A DNA stretch of 64,000 nt from NCBI RefSeq assembly GCF_002933295.1, contig NZ_PSSW01000002.1, positions 475,569 to 539,568 on the forward strand, given 5' to 3'. Shown one piece after another: positions 27,204 to 36,430 of this stretch. The stretch comes from Marinobacter flavimaris. Its GTDB lineage: Bacteria > Pseudomonadota > Gammaproteobacteria > Pseudomonadales > Oleiphilaceae. Numbering within the stretch: the stretch's first letter is position 1; every line of letters starts with the position of its first letter. The translations under genes were made by a program, and so were the position numbers. The notes under the pieces were generated by a model. It was not told the DNA's origin. It did not search any database and worked only from the letters and a program-made list of their open reading frames with translations.

Positions 27204-28247
27204 TCATCTGACATTTTGCCTGAACTGCTCAGGCGACTGGTCAAACCAGCGCTTGAAGGCGCGTCTGAAATTGGCAATGTCGTGATAGTTCATCAACGCG
27301 GAAATGGCCTCGATTGACAGTTGGCTTTCACGCAAATAGGTCGCTGCCTGCTGGGACAGAATCTCGTCGCGAACTTTCCGAAAACCGCTGCGTTCCTGCT
27401 TGAGTTTGCGTGCCAGAGTGCGTTTGCTCATGAACAACGAGGCCGCTGCTTCGTCTTCACTGAGCGTTCCGGGCGGTCGGGACAACATCATCATCTTCAG
27501 CTGGGTCTGATAGCTCGGTTGATCCGACTGAAGTTGCACAAGCATCGATTCACACTGTTGCAAGGCCAGACGATAGTTTTCGTGATTGGCGGACGCATTC
27601 GGTTCCCGACACAATGACATCGGCAACGTAAGTTTTACCTGATCGCAATCATAGTGAATCTGCCCGGATAAAAAATCGGCATACATTGCCTTATACTTTG
27701 GTTCAGGATGAGCGAAGTATATTTCAGCCTCATGCAAAGGGCGACCAATTATAAATTCGCCAAATTCAAAAAGGGCCTTAATCATCGCATCCGACAGGCA
27801 CTGCTGTATGTCATCGTCCAGCGACTCCTGATAGTCCAGAATACACTCCAGGCGCTCGTTGACTTGCTGCAAATGCAGGTGGATGAAGCTAGCACGCGTG
27901 GGCAGAAAAGTATGAATCGCCTGCAGCGCAGTGAGAAAGTCGGGGCTGCTGTAAGCAACGAACCCCATTGCTCCATGGGTTGCCGGTGTCAGTCGCTTGC
28001 CGAGCCGCAACCCGAATTCCGGCAGGCCGGACAAGTCCAGTGCGTTGCGCAGAATCCGCATCTGCTGAGCTGCGGTAAGCAGGCTTTCCTCACTCAATAA
28101 TTGCGCCACACCAAGCCCGGTGCCGAGCAGCAGACGTGGCAGTTGTTTGGCTGTTAAATCAAGCTCACGCGCAATTAGCCGTGAGTAATTCGATGGAATA
28201 CCTGGACCGGTTTTTTGCAAATCACCCGCCTTCTGCGTCGTCATCAT
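27204..28247 (-). CDS. AraC-family regulator, probably of the CYP153 operon
   Basis: A 347-residue regulator with an N-terminal ArgR/OruR-type domain (about 20-220) and a C-terminal AraC helix-turn-helix pair (about 255-347: EDEAAASLFMSKRTLARKL and YHDIANFRRAFKRWFDQSPEQFR). It is divergent from the ferredoxin-CYP153 operon across 129 bases. AraC-type activators next to CYP153 operons are known in alkane-degrading bacteria, so activation of that operon by an alkane or its product is likely (inference). Confidence 0.88.
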   Translation of the reverse strand: MMTTQKAGDLQKTGPGIPSNYSRLIARELDLTAKQLPRLLLGTGLGVAQLLSEESLLTAAQQMRILRNALDLSGLPEFGLRLGKRLTPATHGAMGFVAYSSPDFLTALQAIHTFLPTRASFIHLHLQQVNERLECILDYQESLDDDIQQCLSDAMIKALFEFGEFIIGRPLHEAEIYFAHPEPKYKAMYADFLSGQIHYDCDQVKLTLPMSLCREPNASANHENYRLALQQCESMLVQLQSDQPSYQTQLKMMMLSRPPGTLSEDEAAASLFMSKRTLARKLKQERSGFRKVRDEILSQQAATYLRESQLSIEAISALMNYHDIANFRRAFKRWFDQSPEQFRQNVR

Positions 28248-28376
28248 TGATCATCTCCGTCCTGAACGACCACTATTTTGTCTTTAAATGACTCTATGTT
28301 GTCAAGAAATGACCTGACAGAAGTATCGCCAGACAGCCAATATCTATCGGTGAATACTACGGGCAGGAGAACAACA

Positions 28377-28697
28377 ATGGGTAAGATTACTTTTATAGAA
28401 CATGATCAAACTAAACATGTCGCTGAGTTCAAAACTGGTTCCTCGGTAATGCAAATCGCCGTTGACAATCTGATCCCCGGTATTGACGGGGACTGCGGGG
28501 GGGAATGTGCCTGTGGCACCTGCCACGTCATCGTCTCGGACGATTGGTTCAGAAAGACAGGTACGCCTGGTGGTGAGGAAGAGCAAATGCTGTCAATGAC
28601 CCCGGAGCGGGAGAGCACTTCGCGCCTGGGCTGCCAGGTGGTCATTACTGATGAAATGGACGGCATGACCGTGCATTTACCCGAGTTCCAGATGTGA
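28377..28697 (+). CDS. [2Fe-2S] ferredoxin of the CYP153 system
   Basis: A 106-residue putidaredoxin-type ferredoxin that carries electrons from the ferredoxin reductase to the P450. Cluster ligands are Cys40, Cys46, Cys49 (GDCGGECACGTCH) and Cys86 (RLGCQV). The start at 28377 has GGAG seven bases upstream; the frame is open upstream to 28278 but those residues do not fit the family. The P450 gene follows 14 bases later. Confidence 0.93.
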   Translation: MGKITFIEHDQTKHVAEFKTGSSVMQIAVDNLIPGIDGDCGGECACGTCHVIVSDDWFRKTGTPGGEEEQMLSMTPERESTSRLGCQVVITDEMDGMTVHLPEFQM

Positions 28698-28711
28698 ACA
28701 TAGGAGGACGC

Positions 28712-30124
28712 ATGCCAACACTGTCTAAAACATTTGACGACATTCAATCCCGAGTGATCAATGCTACCTCCAGGGTGGTACCGATGCACAGGCAGATCCA
28801 GGGGCTGAAACTGTTAATGAGCGCCAAGAAGAAGGCCTTCGGCCCACGCCGGCCGGTGCCCGAATTTGTTGAATCAGTCATCCCGGACGTTAACACGCTG
28901 GCCCTTGAGGACATCGATGTCAGCAATCCATTTTTGTATCGGCAGGATCAGTGGCGCGCCTATTTCAAACGGTTGCGCGATGAGGCTCCGGCGCATTACC
29001 AGAAGAACAGCCCCTTCGGCCCCTTTTGGTCGGTGACTCGCTTTGAGGACATCATGTTCGTAGACAAGAGTCACGACCTGTTTTCCGCCGAGCCGCAAAT
29101 CATATTAGGCGACCCTCCAGAGGGGCTGTCGGTGGAAATGTTCATAGCCATGGATCCGCCAAAACACGATGTGCAGCGCAGCTCGGTTCAAGGCGTGGTG
29201 GCACCGAAGAACCTGAAGGAAATGGAGGAGCTGATCCGATCGCGTACCGGCGATGTGCTTGACAGCCTGCCTCTGGGCCAGCCCTTCAACTGGGTGCCCA
29301 CTGTATCGAAGGAACTCACCGGTCGCATGCTCGCAACCCTTCTGGATTTTCCTTACGAGGAACGTCACAAGCTGGTTGAGTGGTCGGATCGGATGGCCGG
29401 GGCAGCATCGGCAACCGGCGGCGAGTATGCCGAAGAAGAGATCATGTTTGACGACGCGGCTGACATGGCCTGGTCCTTCTCCAGGCTCTGGAGGGATAAG
29501 GAAGCGCGCCGCGCGGCGGGCGAAGAGCCCGGTTTCGATTTGATCAGCCTGCTACAGAGCAACGACGACACCAAAGATCTGATCAATCGCCCGATGGAGT
29601 TTATCGGCAATCTGACGCTGCTTATCGTTGGCGGCAATGATACCACTCGCAACTCAATGAGTGGTGGCCTGGTGGCCATGAACGAATTCCCAAAGGAGTT
29701 CGAAAAACTGAAGGCAAAACCGGAACTGATTCCGAACATGGTGTCGGAAATCATCCGCTGGCAAACGCCGCTGGCCTATATGCGCCGAGTCGCCAAGCAA
29801 GATGTTGAGCTGGGCGGCCAGACCATCAAAAAGGGCGATCGCGTTGTGATGTGGTACGCCTCGGGCAACCGTGACGAGCGCAAGTTCGAGGACCCCGATC
29901 ACTTCATTATCGATCGCAAGGACGCACGAAACCATATGTCATTTGGCTACGGTGTTCACCGTTGCATGGGCAACCGCCTGGCCGAATTGCAACTGCGTAT
30001 CCTATGGGAAGAGATTCTCAAACGCTTTGACAAGATCGAAGTCGTCGGCGAGCCGGAGCGCGTGCAGTCCAACTTCGTGCGGGGCTATTCGGAGCTGATG
30101 GTCCAGCTGACACCAAAAAGTTAA
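28712..30124 (+). CDS. CYP153A alkane/fatty acid omega-hydroxylase (cytochrome P450)
   Basis: A soluble P450 that hydroxylates the terminal carbon of medium-chain alkanes and fatty acids. The 470-residue product, from memory, closely resembles CYP153A33 of Marinobacter aquaeolei, with identical length. It has an I-helix IVGGNDTTRNS, K-helix EIIRW (ExxR) and the heme-thiolate loop FGYGVHRCMG with Cys near residue 418. The start at 28712 follows AGGAGG. The stop overlaps the GMC gene start (TAATG). Confidence 0.96.
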   Translation: MPTLSKTFDDIQSRVINATSRVVPMHRQIQGLKLLMSAKKKAFGPRRPVPEFVESVIPDVNTLALEDIDVSNPFLYRQDQWRAYFKRLRDEAPAHYQKNSPFGPFWSVTRFEDIMFVDKSHDLFSAEPQIILGDPPEGLSVEMFIAMDPPKHDVQRSSVQGVVAPKNLKEMEELIRSRTGDVLDSLPLGQPFNWVPTVSKELTGRMLATLLDFPYEERHKLVEWSDRMAGAASATGGEYAEEEIMFDDAADMAWSFSRLWRDKEARRAAGEEPGFDLISLLQSNDDTKDLINRPMEFIGNLTLLIVGGNDTTRNSMSGGLVAMNEFPKEFEKLKAKPELIPNMVSEIIRWQTPLAYMRRVAKQDVELGGQTIKKGDRVVMWYASGNRDERKFEDPDHFIIDRKDARNHMSFGYGVHRCMGNRLAELQLRILWEEILKRFDKIEVVGEPERVQSNFVRGYSELMVQLTPKS

Positions 30125-31779
30125 TGAACAGGCTAACCAGGATGACGACCGAACAATTTGACTATGTCGTGGTTGGCGCGGGCTCGGCCGGATGTGCTGT
30201 CGCCAGCCGCCTGTCGGAGAGCGGTCGCCATTCTGTGCTGCTGCTTGAAGCCGGTCCGGAGAGCCGCCGCAACCCTTTCGTGAACATGCCGCTGGGTTTC
30301 CTGCAGCTAATGTTCAGCCGCCGCTACAACTGGCAGTTCAATACCGAACCGCAGCGTCACATGCACGACCGGGCGCTTTTTCAGCCGCGGGGCAAGATGC
30401 TTGGCGGTTCCAGCGGCATGAACGCGCAGGTCTATATTCGCGGGCATGCCCGGGACTACGACGAGTGGGCACGGCTGGGGTGCAAAGGGTGGTCATACGC
30501 CGAGGTGTTGCCCTACTTCCGCCGATCGGAACATTTCGAGCCCAAACTTACGCCGAATGAGGCAGAATTTCATGGTCAGGGTGGTCCGCTGAACGTTGCC
30601 GAGCGCCGCTATACCAATCCGCTGAGCACGGCGTTTGTCGAGGCGGCGACCCAGGCAAAGTACCGGCTCAATACAGATTTCAACGGCAGTGAGCAGGAGG
30701 GCGTGGGCTTCTACTACGCCTACCAGAAAGACGGCACACGCTGTAGCAACGCGCGGGCCTATCTCGAACCCGCCACGGCGCGTTCCAACCTGACGGTTTG
30801 CAGCGGCGCGTATGTCACCCGGGTGCTACTCGAAGACACCCGCGCCACCGGTGTCGAATACCGCGATACAAAGGGGCTGACGCAGGTCCGTGCCGGGCGC
30901 GAAGTTGTGCTCTGCGGCGGCGCGTTCAACTCGCCGCAACTGCTGATGCTGTCCGGGATCGGTCCGCGGGAGGAACTGTCCCGGCATGGCATAGAACTGC
31001 GCCATGCGTTGGGGGGCGTCGGGCAGAATCTTCAGGATCATATCGACGTGTTCGTGCGCGTCAGCGCCCGCAGCCGCCAAAGCATCTCGATGCATCCGAG
31101 TTACTGGCTCAAGGGGCTGTGGGGCGCTCTGACGTATCTGAGCGGCCGGCGGGGCGTGCTGTCGAGCAACGGCGCCGAGGCCGGCGGGTTCATCCGCTCC
31201 CGGCCCGAGGAGCCGGTACCCGACCTGCAGCTGCACTTCGCGCCAATGCTGTACGACGATCACGGGCGAGACCTGAAGACCGCGATGAGCGGTTATGGCT
31301 ACGCGGTGATGATCTACGGGCTCAGGCCGTCGTCGCGCGGGCGCGTCGGTCTGCACAGTGCCGACCCGTTTGCCGCGCCGCTGATCGACCCCAACTACAT
31401 GGCCGAGTCCGCCGATGTCGAGCGACTGGTGCGCGGTGTCCACCTGGTGCGCAAGATCCTGGCGCAGGCGGCGTTTGCCCCGCACCACGAGGTTGAGGTC
31501 TTGCCCGGGCCGGCGCTGCAGAATGACGACGATCTCGCCGCATGGGTACGGCGCAGCGGTGAATCAGCGTACCACCCGGTTGGCACCTGCAAGATGGGTG
31601 TTGATCCGATGGCGGTGGTCGATCCGCGCCTGCGCGTGCATGGCCTGCAATGCCTGCGGGTGGTCGATGCCTCCATCATGCCGACGCTGGTCGGCGGAAA
31701 CACCAATCAGCCGGCAACCATGATCGGCGAGAAAGGTGCCGCGATGATACTTGAGGATGCCGGGGAGATGGTCGGCTGA
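30124..31779 (+). CDS. GMC-family alcohol dehydrogenase (CYP153 operon)
   Basis: A 551-residue FAD-dependent oxidoreductase of the GMC family, probably oxidising the primary alcohols made by the P450. It has the FAD-binding GAGSAGCAVASRL, GKMLGGSSGMNAQVYIRGH near 85, and C-terminal active-site His and Asn in YHPVGTCKMG and GGNTNQPATM. The gene is visibly more GC-rich than its neighbours. It overlaps the P450 stop by one base; an ATG at 30142 is an alternative start. It is a paralogue of AlkJ at 36.4-38.0 kb. Confidence 0.92.
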   Translation: MNRLTRMTTEQFDYVVVGAGSAGCAVASRLSESGRHSVLLLEAGPESRRNPFVNMPLGFLQLMFSRRYNWQFNTEPQRHMHDRALFQPRGKMLGGSSGMNAQVYIRGHARDYDEWARLGCKGWSYAEVLPYFRRSEHFEPKLTPNEAEFHGQGGPLNVAERRYTNPLSTAFVEAATQAKYRLNTDFNGSEQEGVGFYYAYQKDGTRCSNARAYLEPATARSNLTVCSGAYVTRVLLEDTRATGVEYRDTKGLTQVRAGREVVLCGGAFNSPQLLMLSGIGPREELSRHGIELRHALGGVGQNLQDHIDVFVRVSARSRQSISMHPSYWLKGLWGALTYLSGRRGVLSSNGAEAGGFIRSRPEEPVPDLQLHFAPMLYDDHGRDLKTAMSGYGYAVMIYGLRPSSRGRVGLHSADPFAAPLIDPNYMAESADVERLVRGVHLVRKILAQAAFAPHHEVEVLPGPALQNDDDLAAWVRRSGESAYHPVGTCKMGVDPMAVVDPRLRVHGLQCLRVVDASIMPTLVGGNTNQPATMIGEKGAAMILEDAGEMVG

Positions 31780-31867
31780 GCTCCGCGCGCGCGGGCGTCA
31801 CAGGGCTCAGTTGGCATCTGGACTTCTGATCAATCTGATTCCAAAGAACAGTAGAAAGAGACAGGCT

Positions 31868-33118
31868 ATGGCAAACCAACAGAAAGAGACGACAGTCATC
31901 GTTGGCGGCGGGCACGCAGCAGGTGCGCTCCTGACAACCTTGCTGCAAAAGAAATATCAACATGAAGTGGTCCTGGTGGGCGAAGAGCCACATCCACCCT
32001 ATCAGCGGCCGCCCCTGTCCAAGAACTACCTGGCAGGCGAGGTGGATCAGGAGTCGCTGTACCTCAAGCCGCGCTCGGTGTACGAGAACGCCGGCCATCA
32101 GTTGCGGCTCGGTGTACGTGCCGAACAAATTGATCGGGACAACAAGACCATCAGTTTGTCGGACCAGAGCACATTGAAATACGATCGACTGGTCCTGGCC
32201 ACGGGGTCACACGTTCGACGCCTGAACGCACCCGGGGCTGACTTGAAGGGCATTCATTACCTACATGACATAGCTGACTCGGATGCCCTGCGTGAACAAC
32301 TGGTTCCGGGGAAACGCTTGGTCATCGTGGGTGGTGGTTACATTGGCCTTGAAGTGGCATCCAGCGCTACCAAAAAAGGCGTTGATGTCACGGTACTGGA
32401 AGCGGCCGAGCGTCTTATGCAGCGTGTAACAGGCCCGGAAATGTCGGAGTTTTTTTACACCAAACACAGTAACGCTGGCGTGGATCTACGCCTGAACACG
32501 GCGGTAACCGGTTTCGAAGCTAGCGATCAGGGGCATGTGGCTGGCGTGACATTGGCGAGCGGCGGCACTGTACCGGCCGACATAGTGCTCGTTTCAGTGG
32601 GTGTGGCGCCAGAAACCGCCCTGGCTGAGGCCGCCGGCCTGCCCTGTGATGACGGCATTATTGTTGACGAGTTTACCCGCACAGAAGATCCAGCCATCCT
32701 GGCGATCGGCGACTGTACCCGCCACCGGAATCTTTTCTTCGAGAAGATGCAGCGCCTTGAATCTGTCGCCAACGCGGTTGATCAGGCCCGGACAGTGGCG
32801 GCAACCCTGATGGGCGAGAAGAAACCCTATAATAGCGCTCCATGGTTCTGGTCGAACCAGTATGACGTGCGTCTGCAGATGGTGGGGTTGTCGCAATATC
32901 ATGATCAGCGTGTGCTGCGCGGAAGCCCGGAAGACAAGGGATTTGCGGTGTTTTATCTCCGCGACGGCTGTGTCATTGCTGTTGATGCGGTTAACCTGCC
33001 CATCGCTTTTATGGTCGGCAAGACCCTCGTTCAACAACGCAGGCAGGTCAATCCTGAAATGTTGAAGGATCCGGATATTGAACTGAAGTCCTTGGTGAGC
33101 GGTCAGTCCATAAATTGA
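31868..33118 (+). CDS. Ferredoxin reductase of the CYP153 system
   Basis: A 416-residue FAD/NAD(P)H-dependent ferredoxin reductase of the putidaredoxin/rubredoxin-reductase type. It has an FAD motif VIVGGGHAAGALL, EEPHPPYQRPPLSK, a second dinucleotide motif VIVGGGYIGLEVA near 145 and ILAIGDCTRH near 275. It supplies electrons through the ferredoxin to CYP153. The start at 31868 is chosen from the FAD motif at the N-terminus; the longer frame to 31751 would overlap the GMC gene. Confidence 0.93.
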   Translation: MANQQKETTVIVGGGHAAGALLTTLLQKKYQHEVVLVGEEPHPPYQRPPLSKNYLAGEVDQESLYLKPRSVYENAGHQLRLGVRAEQIDRDNKTISLSDQSTLKYDRLVLATGSHVRRLNAPGADLKGIHYLHDIADSDALREQLVPGKRLVIVGGGYIGLEVASSATKKGVDVTVLEAAERLMQRVTGPEMSEFFYTKHSNAGVDLRLNTAVTGFEASDQGHVAGVTLASGGTVPADIVLVSVGVAPETALAEAAGLPCDDGIIVDEFTRTEDPAILAIGDCTRHRNLFFEKMQRLESVANAVDQARTVAATLMGEKKPYNSAPWFWSNQYDVRLQMVGLSQYHDQRVLRGSPEDKGFAVFYLRDGCVIAVDAVNLPIAFMVGKTLVQQRRQVNPEMLKDPDIELKSLVSGQSIN

Positions 33119-33375
33119 AATTGACGACCGAGTAGAGCTGTGCCCTTAGTTTGCCCAAAATTGCGAAAGCAATGCACAACTCATACGGCCTATGGATATC
33201 ATATCCTACGACCGACAGCTTTCAGTGAGCGCAAAGAATGCGTGAGCCACAACCGGCGGAATTTCCCGTAGCCAGACACATTACTGTTGCTCTGGTAAAC
33301 CGAGAGCACCATAGCGGTGAAATAATTCTCTATATATCCCACTAATAACCTCACCTTGCAATTACCGACGAAAAT

Positions 33376-33777
33376 ATGAACTTGATTTTATCCACAAAGA
33401 TAAAGCGAAGTCTCTATCGGCCATTATGGGTAGAGGTTCCGATCACTCAATCCTTCATAAGCAACATCGCCCATTCGGTGTCGACCTCTTGTTTTGGTTC
33501 ATCTGAGCATATGCTTTTTCATGCGGATGGGTGGTGGCAGCCAAGACAGGGCTTTTCAGACTGCAAGCTTCAAGCGGTGTGTAAATCAAACACAGTAAGA
33601 TTCCGGCTTATTGATGGTGGACATCAAGAACCGATAGTTACGAGCGGTATTAATGTTAAGACACTTGCTCGATTAAATGAAACTTGCGGGACTACTGAAA
33701 AGGTTTTCTATAGTAAGGACGTGCCGGTCCTGATGGCTATATACTACTCGACTAAACGATACGAGACCTTTAAATGA
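33376..33777 (+). CDS. Doubtful hypothetical protein
   Basis: A 133-residue frame with no family I recognise, no membrane segments and no clear ribosome-binding site before ATG 33376. It has seven-odd aromatic residues and three Cys but no motif. It sits in the AT-rich gap downstream of the CYP153 operon. It may be a real accessory gene or a chance frame. Confidence 0.35.
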   Translation: MNLILSTKIKRSLYRPLWVEVPITQSFISNIAHSVSTSCFGSSEHMLFHADGWWQPRQGFSDCKLQAVCKSNTVRFRLIDGGHQEPIVTSGINVKTLARLNETCGTTEKVFYSKDVPVLMAIYYSTKRYETFK

Positions 33778-33831
33778 TGTATAAGGCTGGGGCTATATAC
33801 CTAAGGAAGATCTGAATAACCGCTGGTTTTT

Positions 33832-33864
33832 GCCCCTTTTCCGCAATCTTGGCGGAAAAGGGGC
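33832..33864. repeat. 13-bp perfect inverted repeat
   Basis: GCCCCTTTTCCGC (33832-33844) and GCGGAAAAGGGGC (33852-33864) flank a seven-base loop. No T-tract follows on either strand, so it is not a standard terminator. It may be a processing or stability element after the alk operon, or the remains of a mobile-element end. Confidence 0.6.
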
Positions 33865-33873
33865 GCATTGGTC

Positions 33874-33950
33874 TTACGCTGCAGGTTTTTTATCAATCAG
33901 CAGGTTGCTGAAAGCGACCAGCAAATGCAGACGGTTGGTATACTTGGCAT
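33874..33950 (-). pseudogene. Short orphan C-terminal coding tail
   Basis: Reading minus-strand from just after the alkL stop, in a frame offset from alkL, there is LNAKYTNRLHLLVAFSNLL then IDKKPAA and a stop. It looks like the end of a real protein with no beginning, possibly a transposase or other gene cut off by rearrangement. The family is not recognised; a chance frame is possible. Confidence 0.35.
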
Positions 33951-34622
33951 TTAAAAGCGATATGCGACTCCGATGCTCACGATAGTGGGGTCCACTTCCA
34001 CTTCTGCCTGAACAGGGGCCGGGCCCAGGTTACCGGTGATATCCGCCTTGAAGGGTGCATATCTAACGTCAAAATTTGCCGACCAGTTATTGTGTATCTT
34101 CCAGCGAAAACCAGCCTGAACCGCAGGGGCCCATGTATCTTCGACGTCGAAGTCGGTTAGTGCGCGATCCTTTTCATCTAAAAAGAGAATCCGTCCTACA
34201 CCCGCTCCAAAGTACGGAGAGAAGTTGCTACCCGTCAAGACATGATACTGAAGCGAAAGAATTACCGGACCATAATCTGTTTGACCAAGAAAAAGACCGG
34301 AGAGAGACTCTTCGCCCTGGAGGTCCGCACTAGCGGGAATGCCGCCAAAAATGTTGAATGCCAGCTGATTACTCAGAAAATACGACACGTCGAATGATAT
34401 GGTCGTATCGTTGTTAATAGACAGGTTGGAATTTGGAACGGGGGCACCCCCCGCAGAGGCTGATCGCAAATCTTCATCGGTTAGAACTCTAGTGGCATTC
34501 AGCCCAACCACCCAGTCGCCTCTACTGTAAACCGGCTCAGATTGAGCGTTGGCCAGGCTCGCAGCAAGTGAAAGTAAAAGGAACGCCACTAACGAGACTT
34601 TACTAATTATTTTAGGTTTCAT
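33951..34622 (-). CDS. alkL: AlkL, OmpW-family outer membrane alkane uptake protein
   Basis: A 223-residue OmpW-type eight-stranded outer membrane barrel. From memory it aligns well with AlkL of Pseudomonas putida GPo1 (230 residues), for example SINNDTTISFDVSYFLS, DYGPVILSLQYH and VEVDPTIVSIGVAYRF, ending in the terminal Phe typical of outer membrane proteins. It has a signal peptide SLVAFLLLSLAASLANAQ. The start at 34622 follows AGGAT. AlkL lets hydrophobic alkanes across the outer membrane. It is the last gene of the alkBGHJKL operon, 85 bases after alkK. Confidence 0.92.
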   Translation of the reverse strand: MKPKIISKVSLVAFLLLSLAASLANAQSEPVYSRGDWVVGLNATRVLTDEDLRSASAGGAPVPNSNLSINNDTTISFDVSYFLSNQLAFNIFGGIPASADLQGEESLSGLFLGQTDYGPVILSLQYHVLTGSNFSPYFGAGVGRILFLDEKDRALTDFDVEDTWAPAVQAGFRWKIHNNWSANFDVRYAPFKADITGNLGPAPVQAEVEVDPTIVSIGVAYRF

Positions 34623-34707
34623 TTTTTTATTATCCTTTTTGGTATTAAAACAAATTGGCTTTAGGTAAAACTGCAATTTTTCGTAACACAAATGTCACTC
34701 ATTGATG

Positions 34708-36342
34708 CTAGCTTGCCGGTTTACTGACTAATACTTCCCCATACTCAGAACGCAGCTTGTTTTTTAATACTTTCCCAGTGGCATTGCGTGGCAATCCTTC
34801 CACAAAGATCGCGCGATCCGGGATCTGCCACTTGGCGACTTTCCCCTGATAATGAGCAAGAAGTTCCTCCTCAGTAATATTTGCGTCGGGTATTTTTACT
34901 GCCAACAGGATCGGTCGTTCGTCCCATTTATCATGGGAGGCCGCCACTACGGCAGCTTCATTGATGGCAGAATGGCCCATTGCGATTCCCTCCAATTCGA
35001 CTGTAGATATCCATTCACCACCAGATTTAATAATATCTTTTGAGCGGTCACGTATTGTCATAAATCCATCATCATTGATCGAAGCAACATCACCTGTCTC
35101 GAACCAACCGTCTTCCTCAAGAGTCTGATTTGGTTCAACACCGAAGTAATCGGCTACCACCCAATGACCACGGATGCGGAGATTTCCCTGAGCAATGCCA
35201 TCTTCGGGCAGTTGATGACCGTCTTCTCCTACAATTTTGAGCTGCACCCCGTAGGGAGGCCGTCCCTGGCTTTCACGGATTTTGTTTCTTCCTTCCTCCG
35301 AAAGAGTATTGTGTTTCGACAGCAGTGCGTTGACGGTCCCGATCGGTGATGTTTCTGTCATTCCCCATGCATGGACAACTTCTACGCCATACTTACCACG
35401 AAACTCCGACATCATTGAGGGCGGACAAGCGCTACCCCCTATCACCGTCCGTTTAAGCGACTGTGCCGAGGAGCCAAGCTCGTCCAAAGCCGAGAGAAGT
35501 CCCTGCCAAATCGTAGGCACACCCAGCGCAATCGTTACGCTTTCTGAATCGATCAGCTTGACCAAACTTTGCCCATCCAGGCCAGGACCAGGCAACACCA
35601 GTTTGGCTCCAACCATCGCCGTAATGTAGGGTACCCCCCACGCATTTACGTGAAACATAGGAACAACCGGCATCACCACGTCCCGTGCCGATAAATTCAG
35701 TGCGTCGGGTTGAGCAGCTACCAGCGCGTGCAGAACGGTGGAGCGGTGTGAATAGAGCACCCCTTTGGGATTTCCGGTGGTGCCCGATGTATAGCAGAGG
35801 CTTGAGGCCTGGTTTTCGGCGATTTCAGGCCAATTCGCGTTAGGCGTTCCTCGCTGGAGAAACTCTTCATAAAACAACAAGCCTGGAAATTGCGCTGCAA
35901 TTTCTTCGTCCGGTTCGGACATCAATACAAATTTCTCAACCGTCTCCAGTCGGTCTCGGATATTTGAAACAATGGTAAGGAACGTTTTGTCAAAGAATAT
36001 GACTTTGTCTTGAGCATTGTTGATAACGTAAACGAGTTGTTCTGGAAACAGTCGCGGGTTAATGGTGTGACACACCATCCCGCCACCAGAGATGCCAAGG
36101 TAACATTCCAGGTGCCCCACGTTATTCCAACAAATGGTCGCGCACCGATCCCCCTGGACATAGCCTGCCGTTCGAAGCGCTGACGCAAGTTGTCGCGACC
36201 GCTCCGAAACAGTTGCCCAGTCAGATCGACTGGGATTTCCATCCGTTCCTATCGACACAATCTCAGCGTCTCCATGGTAGCGAGCAGCATGGTCGATCAA
36301 GGAATTCACGGTGAGCTCCATGTTCATCATTTGGCCAAGCAC
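34708..36342 (-). CDS. alkK: AlkK, medium-chain acyl-CoA synthetase
   Basis: An AMP-forming ligase of 544 residues (GPo1 AlkK 546) that activates the fatty acids produced from alkanes. It shows SSLCYTSGTTGNPKG (AMP-binding), HAWGMTETSPIG, GWFETGDVA and LPRNATGKVLK (catalytic Lys). A GTG start at 36342 is chosen because GGAG lies seven bases upstream and the N-terminus (LGQMM) then matches GPo1 AlkK. The frame is open to 36471 but that overlaps alkJ. Confidence 0.95.
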   Translation of the reverse strand: MLGQMMNMELTVNSLIDHAARYHGDAEIVSIGTDGNPSRSDWATVSERSRQLASALRTAGYVQGDRCATICWNNVGHLECYLGISGGGMVCHTINPRLFPEQLVYVINNAQDKVIFFDKTFLTIVSNIRDRLETVEKFVLMSEPDEEIAAQFPGLLFYEEFLQRGTPNANWPEIAENQASSLCYTSGTTGNPKGVLYSHRSTVLHALVAAQPDALNLSARDVVMPVVPMFHVNAWGVPYITAMVGAKLVLPGPGLDGQSLVKLIDSESVTIALGVPTIWQGLLSALDELGSSAQSLKRTVIGGSACPPSMMSEFRGKYGVEVVHAWGMTETSPIGTVNALLSKHNTLSEEGRNKIRESQGRPPYGVQLKIVGEDGHQLPEDGIAQGNLRIRGHWVVADYFGVEPNQTLEEDGWFETGDVASINDDGFMTIRDRSKDIIKSGGEWISTVELEGIAMGHSAINEAAVVAASHDKWDERPILLAVKIPDANITEEELLAHYQGKVAKWQIPDRAIFVEGLPRNATGKVLKNKLRSEYGEVLVSKPAS

Positions 36343-36430
36343 GTTTATCTCCTGTCGTTTTTGTAGTTGGTTGACGCGAGTATCTGGCGTCATTAAGGTC
36401 CAATGTAGAAGGCATAATCCGGGTTTGAAC

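Larger units (their letters stand above)
33119..33950. other. Mostly gene-free stretch between the two alkane operons
   Basis: It contains one doubtful 133-codon frame (33376), a 13-bp hairpin at 33832-33864 and a short decayed coding tail at 33874-33950, listed separately. Nothing else is recognised between 33119 and 33375. The composition is AT-richer than the CYP153 operon and changes here, so a junction is likely. Confidence 0.5.

Noticed and set aside
33832..33864. Hairpin considered as the alk operon terminator
   Set aside because: No T-tract follows on the minus strand, so it is listed only as an inverted repeat.
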